Positions 1-8,647 of a DNA stretch of 64,000 nucleotides are shown one piece after another. Within the stretch, counting starts at the first letter, position 1. The number at the start of each line of letters is the position of its first letter. The notes below the pieces were generated by a model. The model made no database searches, was not told the DNA's origin, and was given only the letters and a program-made list of their open reading frames with translations. The stretch comes from 40CM-4-68-19 sp036513415 (lineage in GTDB: Bacteria; Myxococcota; Myxococcia; Myxococcales; 40CM-4-68-19). Made by a program: the position numbers and the translations under genes. The stretch is taken from NCBI GenBank assembly GCA_036513415.1, contig DATBZA010000171.1:8151-72150 (forward strand). Reading direction: 5' to 3'.

Positions 1-1450
1 GGTTGAAGTGTGACAGGTGGTGCAGGTCACGTCCTGTCGCCTCGCTGTGTCCTGATGGCACGTTGCGCAGGCGAGCGTGGCCAGGTTGGCCGACCCTGAA
101 ACCGCGAAAGACTTTCCCAGCGCGTGCGAGTCCGCCGAACCGAGCGGGAACCAGCTGGCGTGGTTTTGCGCCGCGATCGCCAGGTCGACCTGCCCGTTGG
201 CATGGCAGGGCAGGCAAGTCTTGCTGTACGCCGCCGTCGCCGGCGTGGGCAGCGGCTGGTACCCGGGTGGCGGCGTCGTCACGCCGATGTGGATGGCGTC
301 GAGATTCTCCGTCAGGGTGCCGGCAGGCGAGTGGCATGTGGTGCACGACTGTTCTCTGAAGTCCGTCACTGCCATCGCCGGTACGGCTGGGAAGGGTGTC
401 GTTATGCTGGAATGGCAAGTGAGACATGGCATGGACGCCTTGGATGTGCTGTGCGTCGATCCCGCCGCAACGTTGAACACGATGGCGGCGTTGGATGGGT
501 CGTGCCTTCCCTTGTTCGAGGTCGTCGAATACGAGACCGACGCCGGCACCTTGGAGTCGGCGTGGCACTTCAGGCAGAGGAGCGAAGTCTCCTGCGGGTT
601 TGCCGGACTCGGCCAGGTCAGGTCCGGCACGGCCGCGTGGAACGAGACGCCGCTAGCGGTGGTCATCTGTGCTTGCGTGTGGCATCCGGTGCAGTCGATC
701 TTTGCCGGATCGCTGATCAATGCGGTGTGGCAGCTCGCGCACTGGAATTGACCTGCGGTGTGTACCGCGGGGGTACCGATGGCGTGGACGCTCCCTACGG
801 TGACAGGGAAGTAAGGATGGTTCACCCCGCTGATCGGGGCGGCGCGTCCGTCGGGATGACACGATAGACACTCCTTCGCATGGCCTGGCACTGCGTTTCC
901 GTTGCCGTCGACGGTATCCCCGACCGGAGGCGTCACGCTCAGCAAGCTGTGAATGGAGACCAGCCTGTCCTTGGCTTCGCTGTGGCAGCTATTGCAGGTG
1001 CGTACATTGAAATCGGTGTGTGGGTTCTGGAGGTGGGGATCGTTGGCAACCTGCGTCGTATGGCACTGCTCGCATGCGAGGAAGTGATTCGCGCTGCTGC
1101 CGCCGATGACGAACGGGATCCCCGGCGCGTCGGACGAGTACGCCGTCGAGCCGCGCCCGTGGACCTGGATGCGCTCGAGAAAATCGTTGGCATGGCAAAG
1201 CAGGCATTGAGGAGTCGGGCCGACTGGCGCCTGCCAATTGGTTCCACCGAGTCTTGCGTGAGCTGGCGCAAGATCGATCGGGCTTGGACCGGCGGCGTTC
1301 GTGCCAGTAGGCGTATGGCAAGTGGTACAGGTGATGTCCTGACGGCGCGCCATGTCTTGATGGCAGGTCGCGCAAGCCAACGTGATCGGCGAGCCCGAGA
1401 CGGCAAAGGACTTTCCGAGCGCGTGCGTATCGGCGCTGGCGATGGGAAAC
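1..1450 (-). repeat. Internal super-repeat of giant cytochrome, copy 2
   Basis: Coding duplication inside the giant cytochrome gene. Landmarks such as TGGTTTTGCGCCGCGATCGC (161 and 2102) and the VSYSTTSNKG codons (about 514 and 2461) recur at offsets of 1941-1947 bp, that is 647-649 codons. The copies have diverged by substitutions and small in-frame indels. The outer edge lies beyond the window. Confidence 0.85.
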
Positions 1451-4326
1451 AGGCCGGCATGGTACGGGAGGTTGCCCTGCGCTGCGCGTCCATCGGGGTG
1501 ACAGCTCAGACACGCGATCGAATTGCTCGGGTCACCCGCGGCGTAAGGCGTCGTGATCGGCGCGCCCAAGGCCTGGTGCGCCGCGAGGATGCTCCCCGCG
1601 CCGTCTGGCAGATGACAAACATCGCAACTCGCCCGAGCGAAATCGAGCTCGGCGTTCGTCCGATTCGGGTCGCCCAGCCTCGCGCTGTGGCATTGGTCGC
1701 ACGCCGTGAAGTGGCTGCCGCTTGCCGGGTCGATCCCGAATACAACATGTTCCGGCCCCGCTTGGCCGTGCTTGGCTACGAACCCAGCCGGCCGGGCATC
1801 GTTTCCGTGACACAGGAGGCATCGCGCGGAAGCGCCGGTTGCGACGGGACCGGAGCCGAGCCAGAGGTTGCTGGGGGTCGTCGCAACCTTTCCGCTGTGG
1901 GCAATCACCTGGTCAGCGGGCACGCCTGGGCCAGGCGGGACACCGCTGCTCTGGGTGTGGCAACCGGTGCAGTCCACGTTCTGGCGGGTGCTGGTGTCCA
2001 CATGGCATGTGGCGCAGCCCGTCACGACGGATCGGCCGGTGAGCGTGACCGTGCTCAGATACGCGTGCGAGTCCGACGCCCCGATGGGGAAGAAGCCGAC
2101 GTGGTTTTGCGCCGCGATCGCAGGGTCGACCTGCCCGTCCGCATGGCAGGGCAGACAGGTCTTGCTGTACGCGGGTTTGAGTTCGACCGGATTTGGCACC
2201 GGCTGGTAGCCGGGTGGCGGCGTGGTCACTGCGGCATGGATCGCGTCCAGGTCCTGCGCGAGCGTCCCTGGCAGCGAGTGACACCTTGTGCAGGACTGCT
2301 CCGTGAAGTCCGCGACTTGCATGGCGGGAATGGCCGAGAACGGCTGCCTTGGCGTCTCGTGGCACGTGAGACACGGCATCGAGGCTTTCGATGTGTCATG
2401 CCTGGAACCCGGGGTGACGTTGAACACGATCGCCGGGTTCGTCGGATCGTGCTTTCCCTTGTTCGAGGTCGTCGAATACGAGACCGACGCAGGCACCTTG
2501 GAGCCGGAATGGCACTTCAGGCAGAGAAGCGAAGTCTCCTCTCGTTTGGCGGGATCGGGCCAGACGAGATCCGGGACGGCGGCGTGGAATGAGACTCCGC
2601 TGCTGGTCGTCATCTGCGACTGCGTGTGGCAACCAGTGCAGTCGATCTTCGCTGGATTGCTGGTCAGCGCCGTGTGGCAGCTCGCGCACTGGAACTGGCC
2701 TGGAGCATGCACCGCACGCGCTCCCATCGCGTGGCTTCCCGCCGTGACAGGGAAGTAGAGATGCTTCAGCTGGCTGACAGGCGCCGCTCTTCCGTCGGGA
2801 TGACAGGAACGACACTGCTTCGCATGGCCAGGCGTCGGGTTCCCGAGGGCGTCGACGGTATCGCCGACTGGCGGCGTCACGTCGAGCAGGTTGTGGATCA
2901 GCACCAGCCTGTCTCTGGCTTCGCTGTGACAGCCGTCGCAATTGCGCACGTTGAAATCGGTCTGTGGAGACGAGAGGTTTGGATCGGCGGTGACCTGCGC
3001 CGTATGGCACTTCTCGCAGGGGACGAAGTGAGTCGTGCTGGTCGCATCGATGACGAACGGGATCGCCGCGTCGGACGATTGGCTGCCGTGAACCTTGACG
3101 CGCTTGAGGAGGTTCCTGGAGTGGCAGAGGAGGCATTGCGGAGTCGGACCGGCAGTCGCCTGCCAATTGGTTCCGGCGAGGCGGCTGGCGTGAGCCGGCG
3201 CAAGGTCGATTGGCTCTGGACCCGCGGAATTCGTGCCGGTCGCCGTGTGACAGGACGTGCAAGTCACGTTCCGCCTGTTGGCAGGATCCTGGTGGCACGC
3301 GGCGCAGGTCATCGTCACCGAGCCGGAGGGTGCAGTCGAGAACGAATTGCCCAGGGCATGCGTATCGCCGCGGCCAATCGGGAACCAGACACTGTGGTCG
3401 AAATTCTCGATTCGGCCGTGTGCATGGCAGTTCAGGCAGCTCCGGCTGTCCGCCGGAACGGGCGGGTTCGACACGTTGGCGTACGTGAAGCCGTTGAAGT
3501 CGCCCAGCCCGAGGTGGGCGCGATCGATGTCCTGGCCGAGCGAGCCAAAGGGAGTCGGCGAATGGCAGGCGGTGCATGTCTCCTGCGTGAAGTCTGCCGC
3601 AGAGAAACTCGTGCTCGCGATCGGCCTCGTCTGCGAATGACAGCTCAGGCATGGCAAGCCTGCGTGCACGCTCCCCGGGGTGACCTCAAAACCGAACTTC
3701 TGGTCGTGTGACGGCGCCTTCGCCGACCAGGTCACTGACACGGGCACGCCGCCGTCGGAGTGGCACAGCAGACATTGCGACGAGCTCCCGGCAGAAGAGC
3801 CCGCTGCAAGGTCGGGCACGGAGGCATGGAACGCCCGGCCCGCCGGAGAAGTCATGCTGGCCTGCGTGTGGCAGGTGGTGCAATCGAACTGCGCGCGGTC
3901 CACCGTGGTATGGCAGCTGCCGCAGCCGATGCTGCCGGGAACGAGGACGGCGCTGGCTCCGAGAGCGTGCGTCAGTCCCGTCCCGATCGGGAAATAGCTC
4001 GCGTGCTCGGCTGCGCTGTAGGTCGAGATGCCCCGCGGGTGGCAGGCGTAGCAACTGGTGCTTTCCCAGCGGAACGCCGCCATGCCTGCGTGGAGCGAAG
4101 TGGTCGGCGGCTGCGTGTGACAGGTGGTGCAGTCGAATTGCTTGAAGGACTCGGCGGTCCCGTGACAGGCGTTGCATGAGAGCGCGTGCGGACCGGTCTG
4201 GATGGGAAAGAGCCGATCGTGCTCCGCCGGCGATAGCGCCGTCAGCCATGGGTTGACCGGGCTTTGTTCGCCGCGCGAACAAGCGAGAATACCCAATGCA
4301 ATGCAGCAGAGCCTGAGGCGGTGCAT
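1..4326 (-). CDS. Giant multihaem c-type cytochrome lipoprotein (C-terminus beyond window)
   Basis: The frame is open from the ATG at 4326 to base 1 without a stop, so 1442 residues are visible and the C-terminus is missing. I count 41 CxxCH haem c motifs, evenly spread, the first near residue 50. The N-terminus is a short hydrophobic signal with an ILAC lipobox (Cys16), so the mature protein is probably a lipid-anchored periplasmic or outer-surface protein. Residues about 311-794 and 960-1442 are copies of each other with a period of about 648 residues; both carry the segment VSYSTTSNKG. The haem blocks also resemble those of the 14-haem gene upstream. A role in extracellular electron transfer is inferred from haem number and neighbours; the electron acceptor cannot be told from sequence. 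Confidence 0.93.
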   Translation of the reverse strand, partial: MHRLRLCCIALGILACSRGEQSPVNPWLTALSPAEHDRLFPIQTGPHALSCNACHGTAESFKQFDCTTCHTQPPTTSLHAGMAAFRWESTSCYACHPRGISTYSAAEHASYFPIGTGLTHALGASAVLVPGSIGCGSCHTTVDRAQFDCTTCHTQASMTSPAGRAFHASVPDLAAGSSAGSSSQCLLCHSDGGVPVSVTWSAKAPSHDQKFGFEVTPGSVHAGLPCLSCHSQTRPIASTSFSAADFTQETCTACHSPTPFGSLGQDIDRAHLGLGDFNGFTYANVSNPPVPADSRSCLNCHAHGRIENFDHSVWFPIGRGDTHALGNSFSTAPSGSVTMTCAACHQDPANRRNVTCTSCHTATGTNSAGPEPIDLAPAHASRLAGTNWQATAGPTPQCLLCHSRNLLKRVKVHGSQSSDAAIPFVIDATSTTHFVPCEKCHTAQVTADPNLSSPQTDFNVRNCDGCHSEARDRLVLIHNLLDVTPPVGDTVDALGNPTPGHAKQCRSCHPDGRAAPVSQLKHLYFPVTAGSHAMGARAVHAPGQFQCASCHTALTSNPAKIDCTGCHTQSQMTTSSGVSFHAAVPDLVWPDPAKREETSLLCLKCHSGSKVPASVSYSTTSNKGKHDPTNPAIVFNVTPGSRHDTSKASMPCLTCHETPRQPFSAIPAMQVADFTEQSCTRCHSLPGTLAQDLDAIHAAVTTPPPGYQPVPNPVELKPAYSKTCLPCHADGQVDPAIAAQNHVGFFPIGASDSHAYLSTVTLTGRSVVTGCATCHVDTSTRQNVDCTGCHTQSSGVPPGPGVPADQVIAHSGKVATTPSNLWLGSGPVATGASARCLLCHGNDARPAGFVAKHGQAGPEHVVFGIDPASGSHFTACDQCHSARLGDPNRTNAELDFARASCDVCHLPDGAGSILAAHQALGAPITTPYAAGDPSNSIACLSCHPDGRAAQGNLPYHAGLFPIASADTHALGKSFAVSGSPITLACATCHQDMARRQDITCTTCHTPTGTNAAGPSPIDLAPAHARLGGTNWQAPVGPTPQCLLCHANDFLERIQVHGRGSTAYSSDAPGIPFVIGGSSANHFLACEQCHTTQVANDPHLQNPHTDFNVRTCNSCHSEAKDRLVSIHSLLSVTPPVGDTVDGNGNAVPGHAKECLSCHPDGRAAPISGVNHPYFPVTVGSVHAIGTPAVHTAGQFQCASCHTALISDPAKIDCTGCHTQAQMTTASGVSFHAAVPDLTWPSPANPQETSLLCLKCHADSKVPASVSYSTTSNKGRHDPSNAAIVFNVAAGSTHSTSKASMPCLTCHSSITTPFPAVPAMAVTDFREQSCTTCHSPAGTLTENLDAIHIGVTTPPPGYQPLPTPATAAYSKTCLPCHANGQVDLAIAAQNHASWFPLGSADSHALGKSFAVSGSANLATLACATCHQDTARRQDVTCTTCHTST
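1945..3395 (-). repeat. Internal super-repeat of giant cytochrome, copy 1
   Basis: Partner of the block at 1-1450. Both carry the same order of CxxCH motifs and the same linkers. The boundaries are approximate because similarity fades gradually. Confidence 0.8.
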
Positions 4327-4446
4327 CCCTCAGCCCCCCTCTGACGGCAGCCTCGTGAACTACGGTCGCGTCGCCAGAAGGCGCCACATCATCTGTTGCG
4401 AAAAAAACCGACACTCATCCATGTGCTCCCCCCCAGAGCAGCGGAA

Positions 4447-4475
4447 GACTAGGCCCGCCTCGCAAAACGAGTCAA
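4447..4475 (-). promoter_or_regulatory. Candidate promoter of the giant cytochrome gene
   Basis: Read on the minus strand, TTGACT (4475-4470) is followed after 18 bases by TAGTCT (4452-4447). This resembles a sigma-70 type -35/-10 pair with a weak -10. It would give a leader of roughly 110 bases before the ATG at 4326. The 176-bp gap to the upstream gene is the largest inside the cluster, which fits a separate promoter. Confidence 0.35.
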
Positions 4476-4502
4476 TCCGCCCCGCGTCGGTGCCGGCATG
4501 CC

Positions 4503-6113
4503 TCATCTGCAAGTGACCGCGGGAGCGCGGTTGTTCCGGTGCTCGTGGCAAGAGAGGCAGCTCGAGGTCGGGCTTGCGACGCTCCACTCCCTCGCCCACG
4601 GCGTGGCCCCGGAATTCGCCTTCGCGTTGTGGCAACCGAAGCAGATGTTCACGCCCGGTGCCACATCGGTATTGCGGTTCACGTTGTGGGTCGCGTCGCC
4701 TCCGGTGAGCCCGTTGCCCCCCATCCGGCAGTGCGCGTCATGCTGGGCCAGACGGAACACGAGCGGCGTGCTCCAGGAAGTCACGTCGCCGCCGATATTG
4801 CCGGCATGGCAATCCAGACATTGGGCATTCGTGCTGGGTCCGTAATCGAAGCCGCCGGGCACGTTCCAGATGTTCCGAGGCAGCTTCGTCGTGTGGACCG
4901 CGGAGATCGTGAAGCCATTCTGGTATCGGGTATTCGCGGTGTCGTCGTTGTGGCAGCTGGTGCAGGCGATCAGCGCGACGTTGCCCGCCGGAGGGCCTTG
5001 GTACGATGCCGCCGTGGAGTGGCAGTCGGCGCACTTCGTCACCGCGGAGTTGTGGACGTCCGCTTGCGCAATGGGGAACCAGGCATGGCTGAAGTTCGCC
5101 GCCGCTCCGCCGTTCGGGTGGCATCCCAGGCATGCGCTCGAGTTGTTCGGGTCGCCGACTGCATACGGGCCGGCAATCGGGGCCCCGAATCCCTCGTGCG
5201 TCGTCAACACGCTCCCGGGCCCGTTCGCGGCATGACACAGGTCGCAGCTTGCATCGTTGAAGTTGAACTCGGGATTCTTCCGGCCCGGCGGGATGGATGT
5301 CGACGTGTGGCATTGGTCGCAGGACACGAAGTGATTGGCATTGGAGGGATCGATGCTGAAGACCGCGTGGGCCGGCCCCGCCTGCCCGTGAGCGGCGACA
5401 GAGCCGGCGCCGTGGGTGTCGCCGCCGTGACACTTCATGCACTGCGCGGACGCGCCGGAACCCGTCCCGACGGCCCCGGTCCCCAGCCATAGATTGTGAA
5501 CGGCTCCGCCCGCAGCCGTAGTCCCCACCCGGCCGCTGTGTGCAGTGCCCTGGTCCGCGGGAAGGGTCGGTCCGGGCACGCCGTTGCTTCCGTTCTGGAT
5601 GTGGCAGACGGTGCAATCCACGTTGGCGCGGTTGCCGGGGTCGACGTGGCAGGCCGCGCAGCCGTTCACGACCGCGTTTCCGTTGACCGTCACGGTCTTC
5701 CCATACGCGTGCGAGTCCGCCGCGGAGATCGGGAACGAACCCGAATGGTCCCGCGCCGCGATGGTCGGGTCGACCAGGCCATTCGCATGGCAGACCAGAC
5801 AGGTCCGGTTGTACGCGGGTGTGACGGGCGTGGGGACGGGCTGGAAGCCCGGAGCGGGAGTCGTCACGCCGCCGTGCATCGCGTCCAGATCCTGGTGAAG
5901 CGTCCCTGCATGGCAGGAAGCGCAGTCGAAATCCTGGAACGAATCCGAGCTCCCGTGGCACGCATTGCAATCCAGCGCGTGCGATCCGGTCGCGATGGGA
6001 AAGAACTTCGCGTGGTCCGCCTGCGTCGGCGCCGTCACCCACCGGACGTTCGCTGGGTTGTCACCGGCGCACGCCGCTGCCGCGAGCGCCAGGACCCAAC
6101 CGATCCGGTTCAT
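4503..6113 (-). CDS. 14-haem c-type cytochrome lipoprotein
   Basis: The 536-residue protein has 14 CxxCH motifs, including CNACH, CASCH, CLVCH, CMKCH, CFGCH and CLSCH. Its signal ends in AAAC, a lipobox with Cys15, so it should be an outer-membrane-anchored lipoprotein. The N-terminal half resembles a unit of the giant cytochrome downstream: both have FPI...HAL.CNACHG near the start and a CAACHVD..NR.NVDCT.CH type pair. The gene starts 57 bases after the stop of the beta-barrel gene, so it is probably co-transcribed with it. It may pass electrons between the barrel and the giant cytochrome; that is inferred from position only. Confidence 0.92.
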   Translation of the reverse strand: MNRIGWVLALAAAACAGDNPANVRWVTAPTQADHAKFFPIATGSHALDCNACHGSSDSFQDFDCASCHAGTLHQDLDAMHGGVTTPAPGFQPVPTPVTPAYNRTCLVCHANGLVDPTIAARDHSGSFPISAADSHAYGKTVTVNGNAVVNGCAACHVDPGNRANVDCTVCHIQNGSNGVPGPTLPADQGTAHSGRVGTTAAGGAVHNLWLGTGAVGTGSGASAQCMKCHGGDTHGAGSVAAHGQAGPAHAVFSIDPSNANHFVSCDQCHTSTSIPPGRKNPEFNFNDASCDLCHAANGPGSVLTTHEGFGAPIAGPYAVGDPNNSSACLGCHPNGGAAANFSHAWFPIAQADVHNSAVTKCADCHSTAASYQGPPAGNVALIACTSCHNDDTANTRYQNGFTISAVHTTKLPRNIWNVPGGFDYGPSTNAQCLDCHAGNIGGDVTSWSTPLVFRLAQHDAHCRMGGNGLTGGDATHNVNRNTDVAPGVNICFGCHNAKANSGATPWAREWSVASPTSSCLSCHEHRNNRAPAVTCR

Positions 6114-6170
6114 GGCGGCACTCCGCCAAGAAGGTAAGCGCGTTGCATGGCAGGGGCAGGCCTCCGCGGC

Positions 6171-7808
6171 TCAGAAAGTACCCGCGATCTCGAGGTCGGC
6201 GAAAGCGACCTGTCCCGTCGCCGGTCCGAACGGCGACGTCTGCCCGTTCAGCGTCGTGCGCCCGAACACCGAAAGCCGCAGCGCCACGTACCGCGCGAGC
6301 TGGGCCTGGATCGCGGCCGACGCGCCCAGCTCGTCCAGGTCGACGGGCGCGATTCCGGCCGTTCGGAACCAGGAAAGACGCGCGATGAGCTGAAAAACGC
6401 CGTGAGATCGCGCCAGTAGCTGGAGCCACGCGCTGGATCCCGGCGCCCAACCGTCTTCGCGGAAGTAGCCCGCCGACAGCCCCGCGCTGTCTCCGAGCAG
6501 ACGCGGCAACGCGATCTCCGGCCCGATCCAGCGGCGCGAGGTATGCGACAACAGATCCGAGCTGAGTCCCGACACGACCGAGAACCGCAGCGTGTCCATG
6601 GGCTCCCACGCGGCGGAGAAGTCTGCGTGACGCACCGCGCCGCTGTTGAGCACCCGGCCGGGACCATCGAGCTCGGGAATGGAGAGTCCGTCATATCGAA
6701 ACGAGCCGAGCAGGTTGACGGAGTCCAGTGGGCGAGCCGACACGTCGACGCGCAGCGCCTCGAGGCCCACGCTGTTCATCGAGCCCACGCCTCCTGAGAC
6801 GGTACCGCCTCCGCGCACGTCGAAGGCGAAGTCGACCTGGCGTGTGATGCGGGCTTCGAGCAGCGCTTCGCCCTCGACGCGCTTTCCGAGATCCGCGGTG
6901 TCGATGAAGGCGATCCGCGCCTCGTGCCGGAGGAAGCGCAGCGAAGAGTCGCCGGGGTAGGAGTGCTGGCCAATCCAATAGGCGCCGAACGTGCCGTGGT
7001 CGACCGAAGGCGCCAGCGTCACGGCGTCCGGAACCACGCCTCCGAAGATGCCGGCCTCGGTCCCTCCTACGGTGCGCCAGCCCGCCTGTGCGCCGTCGAG
7101 GATCACCTGGCCAGGCACGCGGTACGGCCGGACGCGTCCCACCGAAAACGCGGGGCCTCCCGCGGTCCTGCGCGAGATCGACGCCTCCCAGACGTACAGC
7201 TGGGTGGCATCATCCGGGCGGAAGCTGATCGGGCCGCTCCGTCGCGACCATCGCCGGGCGCTCAGATCGACGTCGAGGGTGAAGCCCGCGCCCAGGGGAA
7301 GGTCACGGATCAGGGCGTCCACGCGCTCCTGGCTCGACGAGCCGACGCGCGACGTCCACCAGGTCGTGTGCCCGATCCCGAGGTCGGCGCTGCCTTGCCG
7401 CGCCTCCAGCCCGGACGATCCCTGATGGAAATCGACCTTCGGATGCGGCGCGGAACCGAGAGTGCTGCGCCTTTGCTCGACGACCGAGGGCGCCGGAAGA
7501 GGAGCGAGCCGCGAAGCGGGTGGTTGAGGCGGCGGCGGAGGCAGGCCGAACGTGTCGCCGGCGCGGCCCGTGCCCAGGCAGGTCGCGCGCGTCGCGGAGA
7601 CCTGCTCGACGCGGCAGGTTCCCTTCTGGAGCTGCACGATCTGGCCGGGCGCGAGCCCCTCGCGCGACCCCGCATCGAGGTAGAGCCGCGAGGTGGTGGC
7701 ATAGAGTACCGAGCCGGTCCGCCGGACCGGCGCAGTCTCCGACTGCGAGGCGCTAGCGCCCATGGCTGTCGCCAACAGCGCGCCGGCGATCCGCACTCGG
7801 GTCGTCAT
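6171..7808 (-). CDS. Putative outer-membrane beta-barrel protein of the cytochrome cluster
   Basis: The frame extends upstream to 8249, but the ATG at 7808 is chosen because a signal peptide (MTTRVRIAGALLATAMG) follows it and it overlaps the stop of the preceding cytochrome gene as ATGA. The 545-residue product has a small N-terminal domain with a Cys pair (KGTCRVEQVSATRATC), a proline-rich linker, then about 400 residues of alternating hydrophobic/polar strands. It ends in LEIAGTF, with the terminal Phe typical of outer-membrane barrels. It has no CxxCH motif. By analogy with known porin-cytochrome complexes it could be the pore through which a multihaem cytochrome passes electrons. I see no clear match to MtrB, so the family is unassigned. 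Confidence 0.72.
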   Translation of the reverse strand: MTTRVRIAGALLATAMGASASQSETAPVRRTGSVLYATTSRLYLDAGSREGLAPGQIVQLQKGTCRVEQVSATRATCLGTGRAGDTFGLPPPPPQPPASRLAPLPAPSVVEQRRSTLGSAPHPKVDFHQGSSGLEARQGSADLGIGHTTWWTSRVGSSSQERVDALIRDLPLGAGFTLDVDLSARRWSRRSGPISFRPDDATQLYVWEASISRRTAGGPAFSVGRVRPYRVPGQVILDGAQAGWRTVGGTEAGIFGGVVPDAVTLAPSVDHGTFGAYWIGQHSYPGDSSLRFLRHEARIAFIDTADLGKRVEGEALLEARITRQVDFAFDVRGGGTVSGGVGSMNSVGLEALRVDVSARPLDSVNLLGSFRYDGLSIPELDGPGRVLNSGAVRHADFSAAWEPMDTLRFSVVSGLSSDLLSHTSRRWIGPEIALPRLLGDSAGLSAGYFREDGWAPGSSAWLQLLARSHGVFQLIARLSWFRTAGIAPVDLDELGASAAIQAQLARYVALRLSVFGRTTLNGQTSPFGPATGQVAFADLEIAGTF

Positions 7809-8647
7809 CGACGCACTCCCGCGCGTGAAGGGGCGACCCCCGCCCCCGGCGTGAAGGTGTGGCACTCGTAGCATTTGCGGTTCTTGCACTGGAACCCGCC
7901 CACGTTGGCGTGGGAGGTGGTCTCGCGGCTGCAGGCGTGGCAGCGCATGCAGTCGGCGGTGTTGGTCGTACAGGTGCCGGTCGGCGTGAACGAGGCGAGG
8001 CTGGAGTGGCAGTCGAGGCAGCTGATTCCGGCGTGGGGGCCCCCGGTGATCTGGAAGCAAGCGTTGTGCGCCGGGAACGTGGCGCCTTTGAATCGGGTGG
8101 GGAAGTGACAACTCCTGCAGTCGGTGCCGAACCCGGCGCGCAGGTGATCGATCGCGGTGCCCACCGTGCGCGCGTAGTCGGCCTGGTGGCAGGTGTAGCA
8201 GTCGACCGTCGAGCGGGTGAACCGCCGGTCGCGCTGGTTCAGGTGGCATTCCTCGCAGGGGATGGCCGCGTGACGTCCGGTGAGCGGGAAATTGGTCAGC
8301 CGGTGCGCATCAGGGCCGAAGCGGCTCGCCCAGCTGGACGGATCGTGGCACGAGGAACAGCGGTTTCCGAACTCGCCGAGGTGCACGTCGCGATGGCAGG
8401 CGGCGCAGCTGGTGGCGACGGGCTCGGTGAAATCCTGCGAGGAGCCGTGGCAGGCGCGGCAGGAAGTGGACACATGCCGGCCTTCCAGCGGGAAGCCGGT
8501 CTTGGAGTGGTCGAACGTCACCTTTGTCCAGCCCCCGACGGAGTGGCAAGTCTCGCACCGCGTATCCATGGACGCGCGCATTGCCGGCGATCGCGGCGCG
8601 GGACCCGGCGCCGCCGCCGCGGCGATCAGGAGCAGGAGGACGCTCAT
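7805..8647 (-). CDS. 10-haem periplasmic c-type cytochrome
   Basis: The 280-residue protein starts at the ATG at 8647, followed by a Leu/Ala-rich signal peptide; a longer upstream extension in the same frame looks like shadow sequence. It has ten CxxCH motifs: CETCH, CRACH, CAACH, CSSCH, CEECH, CYTCH, CRSCH, CLDCH, CMRCH and CYECH. Recurring FP..GRH segments just before haem sites suggest a repeated two-haem module like that of NapC-partner or cytochrome c3/c7-type proteins. It overlaps the genes on both sides by ATGA, so translation is coupled to the 20-haem gene upstream and the barrel gene downstream. A soluble periplasmic electron carrier is the likeliest role. Confidence 0.92.
   Translation of the reverse strand: MSVLLLLIAAAAAPGPAPRSPAMRASMDTRCETCHSVGGWTKVTFDHSKTGFPLEGRHVSTSCRACHGSSQDFTEPVATSCAACHRDVHLGEFGNRCSSCHDPSSWASRFGPDAHRLTNFPLTGRHAAIPCEECHLNQRDRRFTRSTVDCYTCHQADYARTVGTAIDHLRAGFGTDCRSCHFPTRFKGATFPAHNACFQITGGPHAGISCLDCHSSLASFTPTGTCTTNTADCMRCHACSRETTSHANVGGFQCKNRKCYECHTFTPGAGVAPSRAGVRR

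Noticed and set aside
880..2592. Plus-strand open frame of 570 codons, and a further one at 2626-3711
   Set aside because: They lie opposite the giant cytochrome and are Arg-rich with no domain or start site; the minus frame has evenly spaced CxxCH motifs, so these are shadows.
2396..4414. Minus-strand frames at 2396-3652 and 3686-4414
   Set aside because: They are in another frame from the cytochrome and lack CxxCH; the real frame is open through the whole stretch.
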